64,000 bases of DNA from Flavobacterium sp. LC2016-23 (GTDB lineage Bacteria; Bacteroidota; Bacteroidia; Flavobacteriales; Flavobacteriaceae): NCBI RefSeq assembly GCF_009674775.1, contig NZ_WKKE01000020.1, positions 46,392 through 110,391 of the forward strand. Direction: 5' to 3'. The first letter of the stretch is position 1; each line of letters begins with the position of its first letter. Below, piece by piece: positions 25,038 through 35,219 of the stretch. The translations under genes and the position numbers were made by a program. Under the pieces are notes generated by a model. That model was given only the letters and a program-made list of their open reading frames with translations. It had not been told where the DNA came from and searched no databases.

Positions 25038-27458
25038 ATGTTTACAAAAAAGATCTTATTACCCGTATTTCTCTTCTCGTGTTTGTCTGCATTCAGTCAG
25101 ATATCATTTGGAGATTCAAAAAAAATCAATGACAACTGGAAATTCAGTCTTCAGGACAGTCCTGACGCTCAAAAAACAACGTACGATGATACCAAATGGC
25201 AATCAGTAAATGTTCCTCACGATTGGAGTGTAAAAGGACAATTAAGTCCGACTTTAGCGAGTTGCACCGGTTATTTGCCAGGCGGAATAGGCTGGTATCG
25301 AAAATCAATCAATATTCCTCAAAATAAAACAGGGGAGAAAGTTTATTTGTATTTTGAAGGTGTTTACAACAGAAGTGAAGTTTTTATCAACGGACATTCT
25401 TTAGGAAAACGCCCAAACGGATATATTTCTTTTGCTTACGATGCAACTCCTTTTATAAAATACGGAGCAGAAAATACGATTTCAGTTCGTGTCGATCATA
25501 GCCAGAGTGCCGATTCAAGATGGTACACAGGTTCGGGAATTTATAGAAATGTCTGGTTAGTGTATGCAAATCCGGTTCATATTGCACAATGGGGAGTTTA
25601 CGCTTATCCGGAAGTAAAAAATGGAAATGGCACTTTAAATGTTGAAGTTGAGGTTGAAAATGGTTCAGCGGCAAAATCAACCCTTACAATAGTAAATGAA
25701 TTGATTGCAAACGACGGAAAATCTGTAGCAAAAGCTTCCGGTAAGATGGAATTAGCCTCAAATAAAAGCGGAAAAATCTCGGCTAAAATAAACGTAAAAA
25801 ATCCTAAATTATGGGATTTGGAAAATCCAAATTTGTATCAGCTTAAAACCACTGTTTTAAAAGACGGAAAACCAATCGATGAAACAGTAACCAAAACAGG
25901 TTTCAGAACATTCACATTTGACCCAAATAATGGTTTTGCATTAAACGGGAAATGGATGAAAATGAAAGGAGTCTGTTTGCATCACGATGCCGGAGTTTTA
26001 GGTTCGGCTGTTCCAAGAGAAGTTTGGGAAACAAGACTCAAAACACTGAAAGAAATTGGCGTAAATGCCATACGTACAAGTCATAATCCGCAAGCCCCGG
26101 TTTTTTATGAGCTTTGTGATGAATTAGGATTATTGGTTTTAAATGAAGCCTATGACGAATGGGAATTTCCAAAACGTAAATGGTTAGAAGGCTGGAATTA
26201 CGGAACTCCGGGATTTGAAGGAACGTTTGATATTTTCGCTGATTATGGAGAAAAAGATCTTGAAGACTTCGTTCGTCGTGACAGAAATCACCTTTCAGTT
26301 TTTGCATGGAGCATTGGTAATGAAGTAGATTATCCTAATGATCCTTATTCACATCCGGTTTTGGATAAAGGAAAAGACGGTTTCGGACAAGCAGCTTACG
26401 GAGGTTATAAAAAGGAGGCACCGGATGCCATGCGTCTTGGCGTAATTGCAAAACGTTTGGTGGGAGCAGTAAAAAAATACGATAAATCCCGTCCCGTAAC
26501 GGCCGGATTAGCAGGTGTTGCAATGTCTAACGAAACAGAATATCCCGGCGCTTTGGATATTACAGGATACAATTATACCGAAAGTAAATACCAGTCAGAT
26601 CATGAAAAATATCCAAACCGGGTAATTTTTGGAAGTGAAAATGTTCATGATATGGAACCCTGGCTGGCTGTAAAAAATAACAAACATATTTTCGGACAAT
26701 TTTTATGGACAGGAATTGATTATTTAGGAGAATCCGGAAGATGGCCTTCAAGAGGATTTTACTCAGGATTAGTTGATTTTGCAGGGGTTATAAAGCCAAG
26801 AGGGTATTTCCGTCAGTCATTATGGTCAGATAAACCAATGGTTTACATAGGAACTTATCCGTTGAAAAATGACAAAGATGTTTCTAAAGATGCCTGGGCC
26901 ATTTGGAATTACAAAGAAGGAGAAAATATTCGTGTGGTGTGTTATACAAATGCTCAGAAAGCACGTTTGGAATTAAACGGAAAAATAGTTGGTCAAGTAA
27001 AACAATACGACGAAAAAACGGGAATTATTTATTGGGATATACCTTTTACTTCTGGAAAATTAGAAGCAATTGGTTTAAGCAGTGACGACAAAGAAGTGAG
27101 CAGATATGCTATTAATGCTACACAGCAGCCTTTTGAATTAACAATTACCGATACCAATATCACGATTAGTAAAGAGAAAGGAGTTGCCAAAATAATGGTT
27201 CAGATCAAGGATCAAAATGGTTTGCCAGTGATGCTTTCAGACAATGAAGTGACTTGTACAATTAACGGACCCGGAATTTTATTAGGACTCGAGGCCGGAA
27301 ATAACAGCGACATGACCGATTATACAGATAATGTTCAGCGAGCATTTCACGGGCATATTGCGGCCTACATTCAGGCAACCGGAGAAGCACAACCGATCAA
27401 AGTTACTTTTACAAGTCAGTGGTTAAAACCGGCTGAGGTTACCATTAATACAAAATAA
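25038..27458 (+). CDS. GH2 beta-galactosidase
   Basis: An 806-residue enzyme with a signal peptide (1-21, ending AFSQ). Order: sugar-binding jelly roll (about 30-190), Ig-like domain, TIM barrel (about 295-600), then C-terminal beta domains, the first of the DUF4982 kind. E429 in WSIGNEVDYP is the acid/base and E534 in FGSENVHD the nucleophile. NAIRTSHNPQAPVFYELCDE is a classic GH2 barrel block. It would remove beta-galactose from galactan or arabinogalactan fragments in the periplasm. Glucuronidase-type residues were not identified, so galactosidase is preferred. It is followed by a terminator-like hairpin. Confidence 0.88.
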   Translation: MFTKKILLPVFLFSCLSAFSQISFGDSKKINDNWKFSLQDSPDAQKTTYDDTKWQSVNVPHDWSVKGQLSPTLASCTGYLPGGIGWYRKSINIPQNKTGEKVYLYFEGVYNRSEVFINGHSLGKRPNGYISFAYDATPFIKYGAENTISVRVDHSQSADSRWYTGSGIYRNVWLVYANPVHIAQWGVYAYPEVKNGNGTLNVEVEVENGSAAKSTLTIVNELIANDGKSVAKASGKMELASNKSGKISAKINVKNPKLWDLENPNLYQLKTTVLKDGKPIDETVTKTGFRTFTFDPNNGFALNGKWMKMKGVCLHHDAGVLGSAVPREVWETRLKTLKEIGVNAIRTSHNPQAPVFYELCDELGLLVLNEAYDEWEFPKRKWLEGWNYGTPGFEGTFDIFADYGEKDLEDFVRRDRNHLSVFAWSIGNEVDYPNDPYSHPVLDKGKDGFGQAAYGGYKKEAPDAMRLGVIAKRLVGAVKKYDKSRPVTAGLAGVAMSNETEYPGALDITGYNYTESKYQSDHEKYPNRVIFGSENVHDMEPWLAVKNNKHIFGQFLWTGIDYLGESGRWPSRGFYSGLVDFAGVIKPRGYFRQSLWSDKPMVYIGTYPLKNDKDVSKDAWAIWNYKEGENIRVVCYTNAQKARLELNGKIVGQVKQYDEKTGIIYWDIPFTSGKLEAIGLSSDDKEVSRYAINATQQPFELTITDTNITISKEKGVAKIMVQIKDQNGLPVMLSDNEVTCTINGPGILLGLEAGNNSDMTDYTDNVQRAFHGHIAAYIQATGEAQPIKVTFTSQWLKPAEVTINTK

Positions 27459-27504
27459 GTTTTTCCAGAGCTTATAAAAAAAAATTAGTAGTTTTTTAAA
27501 TTGT

Positions 27505-27548
27505 CAATTAACCTGTCAGCATTTTTGGTTTTGCCGGCGGGTTAATTG
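27505..27548 (+). terminator. Terminator-like hairpin after the GH2 gene
   Basis: CAATTAACC (27505-27513) and GGTTAATTG (27540-27548) pair perfectly and the stem extends inward with G-C and G-T pairs. A short TTTG follows. It lies 46 bp after the stop codon, suggesting the GH27-GH51 pair is transcribed separately. Confidence 0.6.
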
Positions 27549-27605
27549 TTTGTAATAAAAAAACAGTATATTTAAAGTGTTGTATTTACATTTATTTAAA
27601 TTAAG

Positions 27606-28973
27606 ATGAAAATAAAAAATAGAATCGCTCTGGTTTTAGGTGTTGTTTTAGTATCGGCTGCAAATGCTCAAACTAAAAAAATGAAAAATTCAGAGTTTAA
27701 ACAATGGGCACAAACACCGCCAATGGGTTGGAATAGTTGGGATTGTTATGGTTCGACTGTTGAAGAACACGAAGTAAAAGCCAACGCCGATTATATGGTG
27801 AAAAACCTGAAAAAATTCGGTTGGGAATATGTTGTGGTTGACATCAGATGGTTTGTGGAGAATGACAAAGCAGGTGGCTATAATCAGACAGATCCACGTT
27901 ATGTAATCGATCAGTACGGAAGATATCAACCCGCTTTAAATCGTTTTCCAACGGCAAAAGACGGACAGGGATTTAAACCTCTGGCAGATTATATCCACAA
28001 AAAAGGATTGAAATTTGGAATTCATATCATGCGCGGAATTCCTAAAAAAGCAGTTGAGGACAAACTGCCAATTAAAGGAACAAACGGAATTACAGCAGAT
28101 CAAATTTATACTACGGCATTGCAATGCGAATGGTTAAAAGACAATTATACGATCTTGGCTGATAAGCCGGGAGCACAGGAATATTACGATTCATTATTTG
28201 AGCTTTATGCACAATGGGGTGTAGATTTTATTAAGATTGATGATTTATCGAGACCCTATCACGAAGGTGAGATTAACTTAATCAGAAAGGCAATTGACAA
28301 ATGCGGACGCAAAATTGTACTGAGTACTTCGCCCGGAGAAACGCCTTTCGAAGCAGCTCCGCACGTAACTGAACATGCCAATATGTGGCGAATGGTTGAC
28401 GACGTTTGGGATACGTGGCCACACCTTACACATTTAATGAAAGTAAGTGAAAAATGGTATCCGTACATTGCTCCGGGAACCTGGCCGGACTGCGATATGA
28501 TCCCATTAGGACGTATTTCACTCAGGGGAGAACGTGGCGAGGACAGAATGACACGCTTAACAAAAGACGAGCAATATACCTTGATTACGTTCTTCAATAT
28601 TTTTAAATCGCCCTTGTTTTTTGGCGGAGATTTACCAAGCAACGATGCGTTTACTTTATCATTACTAACGAACAAAGAGGTCGTAAAAATGCATAAGGAA
28701 AGCACGGAAGTAAAACAGCTTTTTCAAAAAGACGGAAAAATTGCTGTGACATCGAAAAATCCTAAAGACGGAAGTGTTTATCTGGCGTTATTCAATATCT
28801 CGGATACTGCGACAGAAACGATTTCGGTAAATGTATCAGATCTCGGAATTTCAGGAAATGTTACCGTTTTAAATCTTTGGACAGGTGCTAAATCAAAAGT
28901 TTCCACTGCAGCAATTTCGGCAGAATTAAAACCTCATAGTTCAGTACTTTTTCAATTAAAAGCTAAAAAATAA
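27606..28973 (+). CDS. GH27 alpha-galactosidase or beta-L-arabinopyranosidase
   Basis: A 455-residue enzyme with a signal peptide ending ANAQ. The TPPMGWNSWDCYG block at about residues 37-49 opens the GH27 barrel. D212 in FIKIDD is the expected nucleophile; the acid/base aspartate is probably within RMVDDVWDTW. A short C-terminal beta domain follows. GH27 members remove alpha-galactose or beta-L-arabinopyranose; the latter caps some plant arabinogalactans, which would fit this locus. Its stop codon overlaps the next gene's ATG by one base, so the two are translationally coupled. Confidence 0.88.
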   Translation: MKIKNRIALVLGVVLVSAANAQTKKMKNSEFKQWAQTPPMGWNSWDCYGSTVEEHEVKANADYMVKNLKKFGWEYVVVDIRWFVENDKAGGYNQTDPRYVIDQYGRYQPALNRFPTAKDGQGFKPLADYIHKKGLKFGIHIMRGIPKKAVEDKLPIKGTNGITADQIYTTALQCEWLKDNYTILADKPGAQEYYDSLFELYAQWGVDFIKIDDLSRPYHEGEINLIRKAIDKCGRKIVLSTSPGETPFEAAPHVTEHANMWRMVDDVWDTWPHLTHLMKVSEKWYPYIAPGTWPDCDMIPLGRISLRGERGEDRMTRLTKDEQYTLITFFNIFKSPLFFGGDLPSNDAFTLSLLTNKEVVKMHKESTEVKQLFQKDGKIAVTSKNPKDGSVYLALFNISDTATETISVNVSDLGISGNVTVLNLWTGAKSKVSTAAISAELKPHSSVLFQLKAKK

Positions 28974-31519
28974 TGAAGAAGTTTTTACTGTCTTATCGAA
29001 TTCTGATTGTACTTTTTTCCGTTTTTATTTCGTTTGCATTTGGTTTAAAATCAAAAGAAGACAAACCGGATAAGGTGTATCTTTTCGCGTACTCGACATT
29101 AAAAGATAATGGAAAAAACGGGCTTCATTTTGCGTGGAGTGCAGATCAGAAAAACTGGTTTGGTGTAGGGCCTGAGCATCCTTTTTTAAAATCAGATTAC
29201 GGGAGTTGGGGACCAGCGGGTAAAGCAATGTCCGAGGCTTTTTTAATTCAGGACGATAACGGAATTTTTCATTGTTTTTGGGGAGTGCAGGATGATGTTT
29301 TTGCAACTGCTTCAAGTAAAGATTTGATGAATTGGACAAGACAAAGTTACATTCAGGCAATGAAAAATGTGACGAAAAAAGAATCAGGAAAATCAATTAT
29401 TCAAAATATAAAAGTAAGCAAAAAAGAAGGAGCGTATACCATTCACTGGAAGGCAGATAATGCAAATTATACGAGTGTTACCAAAGATTTTAAAACCTAT
29501 TCCACAGCAATAAAAGAGGACAATCAAGGGCCTCAATTTAGTGAAATTACATTACAGGGAGAAATCCAAAAAGGAACAATTACTGCGGTCGACTGGACTT
29601 TAATCGATGCGTTGATTAAAAGCATGGAATCATCAAAATTAAGAGACAAACAAGACAATATTTCACCCAAAAGTGATAGTTTGCTGTTTGTTGGCCTGAA
29701 ACCTGTAACAGCTCAAATTAGCATTGACGGAAAAGATTCTAAAAAAATAAGCAATATGCTTACGGGTGTCTTTTTTGAAGATATTAATTACGCTGCAGAT
29801 GGTGGTTTATATGCTGAATTGATTCAGAATCGTGATTTTGAATATTCGCTGCATGATAAAAAAGGCAGCGATAAAAACTGGAATGAAACAATGGCCTGGG
29901 GCGGAAATTTTAAGGTCGAAAAGGAAAAACCGGTTCATCCTAATAATTCACATTATGCCGTACTTACAAAGGGTACAATCAGCAACTCCGGTTTTGATGG
30001 GATTCCGCTTAAAGCGAATGAAAAATACGATTTTAGTGTTTTTGCAAAAGGAGCAAAATTTACGGTAAAACTAGTTGGGTCCGGGGGAGAAACTTTGGCG
30101 GAAGCCACACTAAAACCAAATACTTCCTGGAAAAAAATTACCGCAGTGCTAAAAGTATCAAAAACGGTAAGCGATGCCCATTTAGAAATTAGTTCTGATG
30201 GAGAAGTTGCCGTTGATATGGTATCTCTTTTTCCTCAAAAAACGTTCAAAAATCATAAAAACGGACTTCGTGCTGATTTGGCTGAAACCATTGCCGATCT
30301 GCATCCGAAGTTTGTGCGTTTTCCCGGAGGTTGTGTGGCTCACGGTGATGGAATAGGAAATATTTACCGTTGGAAAAACACGATCGGACCTTTAGAAAGC
30401 CGAACTCCAATGCGCAATATTTGGGGGTATCATCAATCTCTTGGATTAGGATATTTTGAATATTTTCAGTTTTGTGAAGATTTAGGTGCCCTTCCTGTTC
30501 CGGTTTTGGCAGCAGGAGTTCCGTGTCAAAATTCATCCGACGGAGGTGCCGGACAACAATTTGGTATTCCGATGGAAGACATGAAGGAATACGTGCAGGA
30601 TGTTCTGGATTTAATTGAATATGCCAACGGACCCGTGACAAGTGTTTGGGGTAAAAAACGCGCTGAAGCAGGGCATGCCAAACCTTTTAATCTAAAATAT
30701 GTTGGTATTGGTAATGAAGATTTGATCAGCGATGTTTTTGAAGAACGTTATAGAATGATTGTAAAAGCAGTGCAGGAAAAATATCCGGAAATTATCATTA
30801 TTGGTACTGTGGGACCCTTTTTTGAAGGCACAGATTATAACGAAGGATGGGCAATTGCCAATGATTTAAAACTTCCAATTGTAGACGAACATTATTATCA
30901 GAGTCCGGGTTGGTTCATTAATAACCAGGATTTTTATGACCGCTACGACCGTTCTGAATCAAAAGTGTATTTGGGAGAATATGCATCTCGTGGCAATAAA
31001 TTTTACAACGCTTTAGCCGAGGCACTCTATCTTACAGCGCTTGAACGAAATGGTGATGTAGTTACAATGGCTTCTTATGCGCCTTTATTAGCCCGTGAGA
31101 AACACATACAATGGAATCCGGATTTGATTTATTTTACAGGAAATGAAGTAAAACCTACAGTTAATTATTTTGTACAGAAATTATACGGCCAAAATCCGGG
31201 CGATATTTATTTGCAGCGTAAAATAAAATTATCCGATACTAATAAGGAAGTTCATAAGCGAATTGGTGTTTCAGTGGTTCAGGATAATGCTTCAGGAGAT
31301 TTAATTGTAAAATTGGTCAATATGCTTCCGGTTACAATAATTCCCTCAATAGATTTATCGAATGTAACGACGACTGAAAAAGCAAATTATACTACATTTT
31401 CCGGAAGCCCTGAGAGCACAATTGTCAGGCCAGTGTCCCAAACTCTAACAGTAACGGCAGCATTTTCAAAAGAATTGCCTGCTTATTCATTTACTGTAAT
31501 TCGTATTAAAACCAAATAA
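28973..31519 (+). CDS. GH43-like propeller fragment fused to GH51 alpha-L-arabinofuranosidase
   Basis: An 848-residue protein. After an N-terminal hydrophobic signal (about 5-25) residues 30-180 look like two or more blades of a GH43/GH32-type propeller (VYLFAYSTL, LHFAWSADQKNWFGVG, EAFLIQDDNGIFHCFWGVQ, FATASSKDLMNW). No GH43 catalytic triad is complete there. From about 250 a GH51 enzyme follows (GVFFEDINYAADGGLYAELI) with an inserted CBM4/9-like sandwich, acid/base E582 in GIGNED and nucleophile E669 in GEYA. The residue two after E582 is leucine in place of the tryptophan of the usual GNEQW context. The propeller part may bind substrate. Linked to GH27 by a one-base overlap. Confidence 0.85.
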   Translation: MKKFLLSYRILIVLFSVFISFAFGLKSKEDKPDKVYLFAYSTLKDNGKNGLHFAWSADQKNWFGVGPEHPFLKSDYGSWGPAGKAMSEAFLIQDDNGIFHCFWGVQDDVFATASSKDLMNWTRQSYIQAMKNVTKKESGKSIIQNIKVSKKEGAYTIHWKADNANYTSVTKDFKTYSTAIKEDNQGPQFSEITLQGEIQKGTITAVDWTLIDALIKSMESSKLRDKQDNISPKSDSLLFVGLKPVTAQISIDGKDSKKISNMLTGVFFEDINYAADGGLYAELIQNRDFEYSLHDKKGSDKNWNETMAWGGNFKVEKEKPVHPNNSHYAVLTKGTISNSGFDGIPLKANEKYDFSVFAKGAKFTVKLVGSGGETLAEATLKPNTSWKKITAVLKVSKTVSDAHLEISSDGEVAVDMVSLFPQKTFKNHKNGLRADLAETIADLHPKFVRFPGGCVAHGDGIGNIYRWKNTIGPLESRTPMRNIWGYHQSLGLGYFEYFQFCEDLGALPVPVLAAGVPCQNSSDGGAGQQFGIPMEDMKEYVQDVLDLIEYANGPVTSVWGKKRAEAGHAKPFNLKYVGIGNEDLISDVFEERYRMIVKAVQEKYPEIIIIGTVGPFFEGTDYNEGWAIANDLKLPIVDEHYYQSPGWFINNQDFYDRYDRSESKVYLGEYASRGNKFYNALAEALYLTALERNGDVVTMASYAPLLAREKHIQWNPDLIYFTGNEVKPTVNYFVQKLYGQNPGDIYLQRKIKLSDTNKEVHKRIGVSVVQDNASGDLIVKLVNMLPVTIIPSIDLSNVTTTEKANYTTFSGSPESTIVRPVSQTLTVTAAFSKELPAYSFTVIRIKTK

Positions 31520-31579
31520 TTTTTCAACTATTTAAAATCATATTTTGAAAGAGGAAAACCATAATAAACAGAATACATA

Positions 31580-33514
31580 ATGAAAAAAACATATTTTAGC
31601 CTTGTATTATTTTTAACGATTTTTAATTGCTTACAGGCACAGGATACTACAAAAGGAACTCCGCCTGTTATTGCTGATAAAGATTTGACAGCATATTTAT
31701 TCGTTTATTTCACCGGAAATTCTGTTGAAGAAGAAGCGGTACGATACGCTATAAGTGCCGACGGTTATCATTATTACCATCTCAATAATAATAAACCTGT
31801 TCTTGACAGTAAAGCAATAAGTTCAACTGGCGGCGTTCGTGATCCGCATATTTTACGAGGGGAAGATGGCAAAACATTTTATATGGTTTTGACCGATATG
31901 ACTTCATCAAAAGGCTGGGACAGCAATCGGGCGATGATTTTGCTTAAAAGCACTGATCTTGTGAAATGGAAAAGCAGCGTCGTTAATATTCAGACTGCTT
32001 TTCCCGGAAATGAAAACCTGAAACGTGTCTGGGCGCCACAAACGATTTACGATGCGAAAGCAGGAAAATACCTGGTTTATTTCAGTTTGCAATATGCCGG
32101 CGGACCTGATAAGATTTATTACGCCTATGCGAATAAAGATTTCACCGCTTTGGAAAGTGCTCCAAAATTGTTATTTGTTCCAAAATCAGAGCGGGCTTGT
32201 ATTGACGGGGATATTATTGAGAAGGATGGAGTGTACCATCTTTTTTACAAAACTGAAACGGAGAAAGCAGGAATAAAAGTAGCAACAACCGCCGATTTAA
32301 CTTCAGGAAAATGGATTGAAAACGACAATTATCTGCAACAAACTAAAGATGGTGTTGAAGGTTCAGGCGTTTTCAAACTAAACAATTCTGATGAATATAT
32401 CCTGATGTACGATGTTTACACTAAAGGGAAATATCAGTTTACGAAAACTAAAGATCTGGAGCATTTCACCGTTATTGATAACGACATTTCAATGGATTTT
32501 AACCCGCGTCACGGAACTATCTTGCCCATAACACGTTCTGAATTGAAAAGGCTTATTGCGAAATGGGGAATGCCGGATAAATTTCCAAAAATAAATAATA
32601 ATCCGGTTTTAGAAGGTTATTACGCTGATCCTGAAATTTTATATTCAAATAAAACAAAGAAATATTATATCTATCCAACAAGTGATGGGTTTGACGGGTG
32701 GTCAGGAAATTATTTTAAAACTTTTTCATCAGATAATTTAACGGATTGGAAGGAGGAAGGAATTATTCTTGATCTGAGAAAAGATGTGAGCTGGGCAAAC
32801 AGAAATGCCTGGGCACCTTGTATTGTAGAGAAAAAAATAAAAGGCAAATACAAGTATTTCTACTATTTTACGGCAGCTCAAAAAATAGGTGTTGCTTCTT
32901 CAGACCATCCAACCGGGCCTTTTAAGGATAGCGGTAAAGCATTAGTAAGTACAAGACCGGACGGTATAAAAGGAGGCCAGGAAATTGATCCGGATGTTTT
33001 TACAGATCCAAAAACGGGTAAAAGTTATTTGTATTGGGGAAATGGTTATATGGCTGTTGCCGAATTGAATGCTGATATGGTTTCAATAAAATCAGGAAGT
33101 ACTAAAATAATTAAAGTTGATGATACCTTTCGCGAAGGTACTTATGTGATTTATAGAAACGGGACATACTATTTTATGTGGAGTGAAGATGATACAAGAA
33201 GTCCAAATTATAAAGTAAGATACGGAACGTCAAAATCGCCATCAGGCCCAATTGAAATTCCTGAAAATAATATTGTAATACAGGGAAATCCTGATATTGG
33301 AATTTATGCTACCGGACATAATTCAGTATTACAGATTCCTGACAAAGACGAATGGTACCTGGTGTACCATAGATTTTCTTATCCGACTGGAATAAAAATG
33401 GGCGATGCCGGAGGTTTTCATCGTGAAGTCTGCATCGATAAATTAGAATTCAACCCGGACGGAACAATAAAACAAGTAATTCCCAGCCATGAGGGAGTTA
33501 AAAGTTTAAAGTAA
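31580..33514 (+). CDS. Two-domain GH43 enzyme (GH43-GH43)
   Basis: A 644-residue protein with a signal peptide ending LQAQ and two complete five-bladed propellers. Domain 1 (about 35-330) carries D88 (VRDPH), D209 (CIDGD) and E260 (VEGSG). Domain 2 (about 340-640) carries D350 (YYADPE), D470 (EIDPDVF) and E519 (FREGTY). Both show the three acidic residues of an active GH43, so two activities in one chain are likely, for example arabinofuranosidase, arabinanase or beta-1,3-galactosidase. The C-terminal domain resembles the galactan/arabinan type more. It is the last gene of the locus and is followed by a strong terminator. Confidence 0.86.
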   Translation: MKKTYFSLVLFLTIFNCLQAQDTTKGTPPVIADKDLTAYLFVYFTGNSVEEEAVRYAISADGYHYYHLNNNKPVLDSKAISSTGGVRDPHILRGEDGKTFYMVLTDMTSSKGWDSNRAMILLKSTDLVKWKSSVVNIQTAFPGNENLKRVWAPQTIYDAKAGKYLVYFSLQYAGGPDKIYYAYANKDFTALESAPKLLFVPKSERACIDGDIIEKDGVYHLFYKTETEKAGIKVATTADLTSGKWIENDNYLQQTKDGVEGSGVFKLNNSDEYILMYDVYTKGKYQFTKTKDLEHFTVIDNDISMDFNPRHGTILPITRSELKRLIAKWGMPDKFPKINNNPVLEGYYADPEILYSNKTKKYYIYPTSDGFDGWSGNYFKTFSSDNLTDWKEEGIILDLRKDVSWANRNAWAPCIVEKKIKGKYKYFYYFTAAQKIGVASSDHPTGPFKDSGKALVSTRPDGIKGGQEIDPDVFTDPKTGKSYLYWGNGYMAVAELNADMVSIKSGSTKIIKVDDTFREGTYVIYRNGTYYFMWSEDDTRSPNYKVRYGTSKSPSGPIEIPENNIVIQGNPDIGIYATGHNSVLQIPDKDEWYLVYHRFSYPTGIKMGDAGGFHREVCIDKLEFNPDGTIKQVIPSHEGVKSLK

Positions 33515-33636
33515 ATTTTTTGTTTACGCAGGCCGCAGATTTAATGAGGCCTGCATCAAAGTAAAAGATTTAGTTCCTATCAGGCGTAGACAAAAACAAG
33601 AAAGGATTTTACTATTGTATCTCATAAAAGCAGATT

Positions 33637-33673
33637 AAAAATAACGCCTTTGTATTCCATTGGCGTTATTTTT
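33637..33673. terminator. Strong bidirectional terminator at the end of the first locus
   Basis: AAAAATAACGCC (33637-33648) and GGCGTTATTTTT (33662-33673) form a perfect 12-bp stem with A and T runs on both sides. It separates the + strand locus from the minus-strand gene ending at 33764 and can work for both. Confidence 0.88.
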
Positions 33674-33763
33674 CTTTCTATGGGTGATAAGGGAAGTGTC
33701 ACGGATTGCATCCGACCACCTGGTTTCAATATCAACTTGATGTCGCAATCAAAGCATTAAGAT

Positions 33764-35143
33764 CTAATTTAATTCCGATATAATTTCATCAACTTTTTGC
33801 GGGTATGTCTTCGTGAAAAATTCGTTATAATACCAATATTCTAATTTTTCAGCAATTTGCGGCAAATAAATAAATGATCTGTTTGTAACGTTATCATTCA
33901 TAATTTCTTGGGCTTTATTATCATCTCCTAAAAGCTTTGCAATAACAATTTCACCCGCACGCACAAAGTGTTCGTAAAGACATATCTTCCATTCATTATA
34001 CCCCTGAGCAAACATTTTTTCCTTAATCGGTTCAAAAAGTTTTTCTGTAGCTTTAATATGCTTGTCATCTATTTGATCAATTACCGGATTTATAAAAGAA
34101 TGCCCAAACTCGTGTACACATAGCGTCCTCAAGGCAACATTGTTCTTAAAACCTAAATCAGGATTAGAGTTGTTATCAATCTCTTTAGGGATATTAAAAC
34201 TGCCAAAAATGTTGCCTATCATATCAGAACTACCCACCGCGAAACCCTGGCTGAATGGCATTGTAAGACTGGGATACAAATTGTAATTTTGTATGCGTTT
34301 TCCATAAAAATGTTCCATTTCTGTAATAAAGTTCTCTGCAGGAAGATTTTTTGTTACTTCTGTAATCATTGTGTTGTAGTATAGTTTATACTTGTCTAAA
34401 AATTGATCAAAATTAATTTCAGTATAAAAATCATTCATCGCTTTAACAAAGATTTTAGCATCGTCTATTGTCTCAAAACGTTTTACAAATTGAGTATCGC
34501 TGGTCACAAAAGCATGCGGGAAACTATCAATACTCAAAAGGAAATTAGAATAATGTAAATAAAAATCTTTTTCAAAATAAGAGCGTATAATTGATAAATT
34601 TTTTGATTTTAAATAGGGTATAAACTCATTCGCTATTTTAATATTTAAGGAATATAAATCTTTAACCTTAACCTGTTTGCCGTCAATCTCAATAGTCTGA
34701 GTTTCGGGTATGGCAACTATATCCTCATAAATGGTGAAAAAATAGCATAATGCAAGGAGCTCAATATTTTTATTAAAATTTACATTAACCTGCTTAATAG
34801 CATATACCGGATATTCTAAAATAAAAGATCCCCGGGCTTTGTTGCCAGTAATGTTAAGCTTCCTGTTATGATCAAGTTTAATTTTTTTGTGAGTGATCGT
34901 TAAATTGTCGGCCAATATTTCTCTACCGTCTTTTAAAGAAAGCTCCCCCAACGTATACTTTAGCTGAGAACTTAAATACACCAGCCGGTTTGGCTGTTTC
35001 TTAAAGAACAAATGCTCTTTACCGGTTAATTCATCAAAATCAGCCTGCCATTTAATATCTGTTTGTGTACTATGCCAGTTCTTTGTACTGGTGCATGAAT
35101 TTAAAAAGAAAAGAGACAAAAAGAAAATTACTATATTTTTCAT
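33764..35143 (-). CDS. DUF4932-type putative metalloprotease lipoprotein
   Basis: A 459-residue predicted lipoprotein (FFLNSC, Cys17). The N-terminal half is rich in beta strands. The C-terminal half has an HExxH zinc-peptidase motif, H344-E345-F-G-H348 in LCVHEFGHSF, and a later YEHFVRAGE that may supply the third ligand. The layout matches DUF4932 proteins, which are suspected metallopeptidases without a known substrate. It is transcribed divergently from the LuxR-type regulator, sharing a 118-bp control region with two palindromes. Protease activity is inferred only from the motif. Confidence 0.65.
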   Translation of the reverse strand: MKNIVIFFLSLFFLNSCTSTKNWHSTQTDIKWQADFDELTGKEHLFFKKQPNRLVYLSSQLKYTLGELSLKDGREILADNLTITHKKIKLDHNRKLNITGNKARGSFILEYPVYAIKQVNVNFNKNIELLALCYFFTIYEDIVAIPETQTIEIDGKQVKVKDLYSLNIKIANEFIPYLKSKNLSIIRSYFEKDFYLHYSNFLLSIDSFPHAFVTSDTQFVKRFETIDDAKIFVKAMNDFYTEINFDQFLDKYKLYYNTMITEVTKNLPAENFITEMEHFYGKRIQNYNLYPSLTMPFSQGFAVGSSDMIGNIFGSFNIPKEIDNNSNPDLGFKNNVALRTLCVHEFGHSFINPVIDQIDDKHIKATEKLFEPIKEKMFAQGYNEWKICLYEHFVRAGEIVIAKLLGDDNKAQEIMNDNVTNRSFIYLPQIAEKLEYWYYNEFFTKTYPQKVDEIISELN

Positions 35144-35219
35144 AATTGTTACGGATATAAGTAAGGGGTTAAGTTTTTAAACCATCTCGCAAATATTTTA
35201 AAAAAAGAGAAAAAATTAA

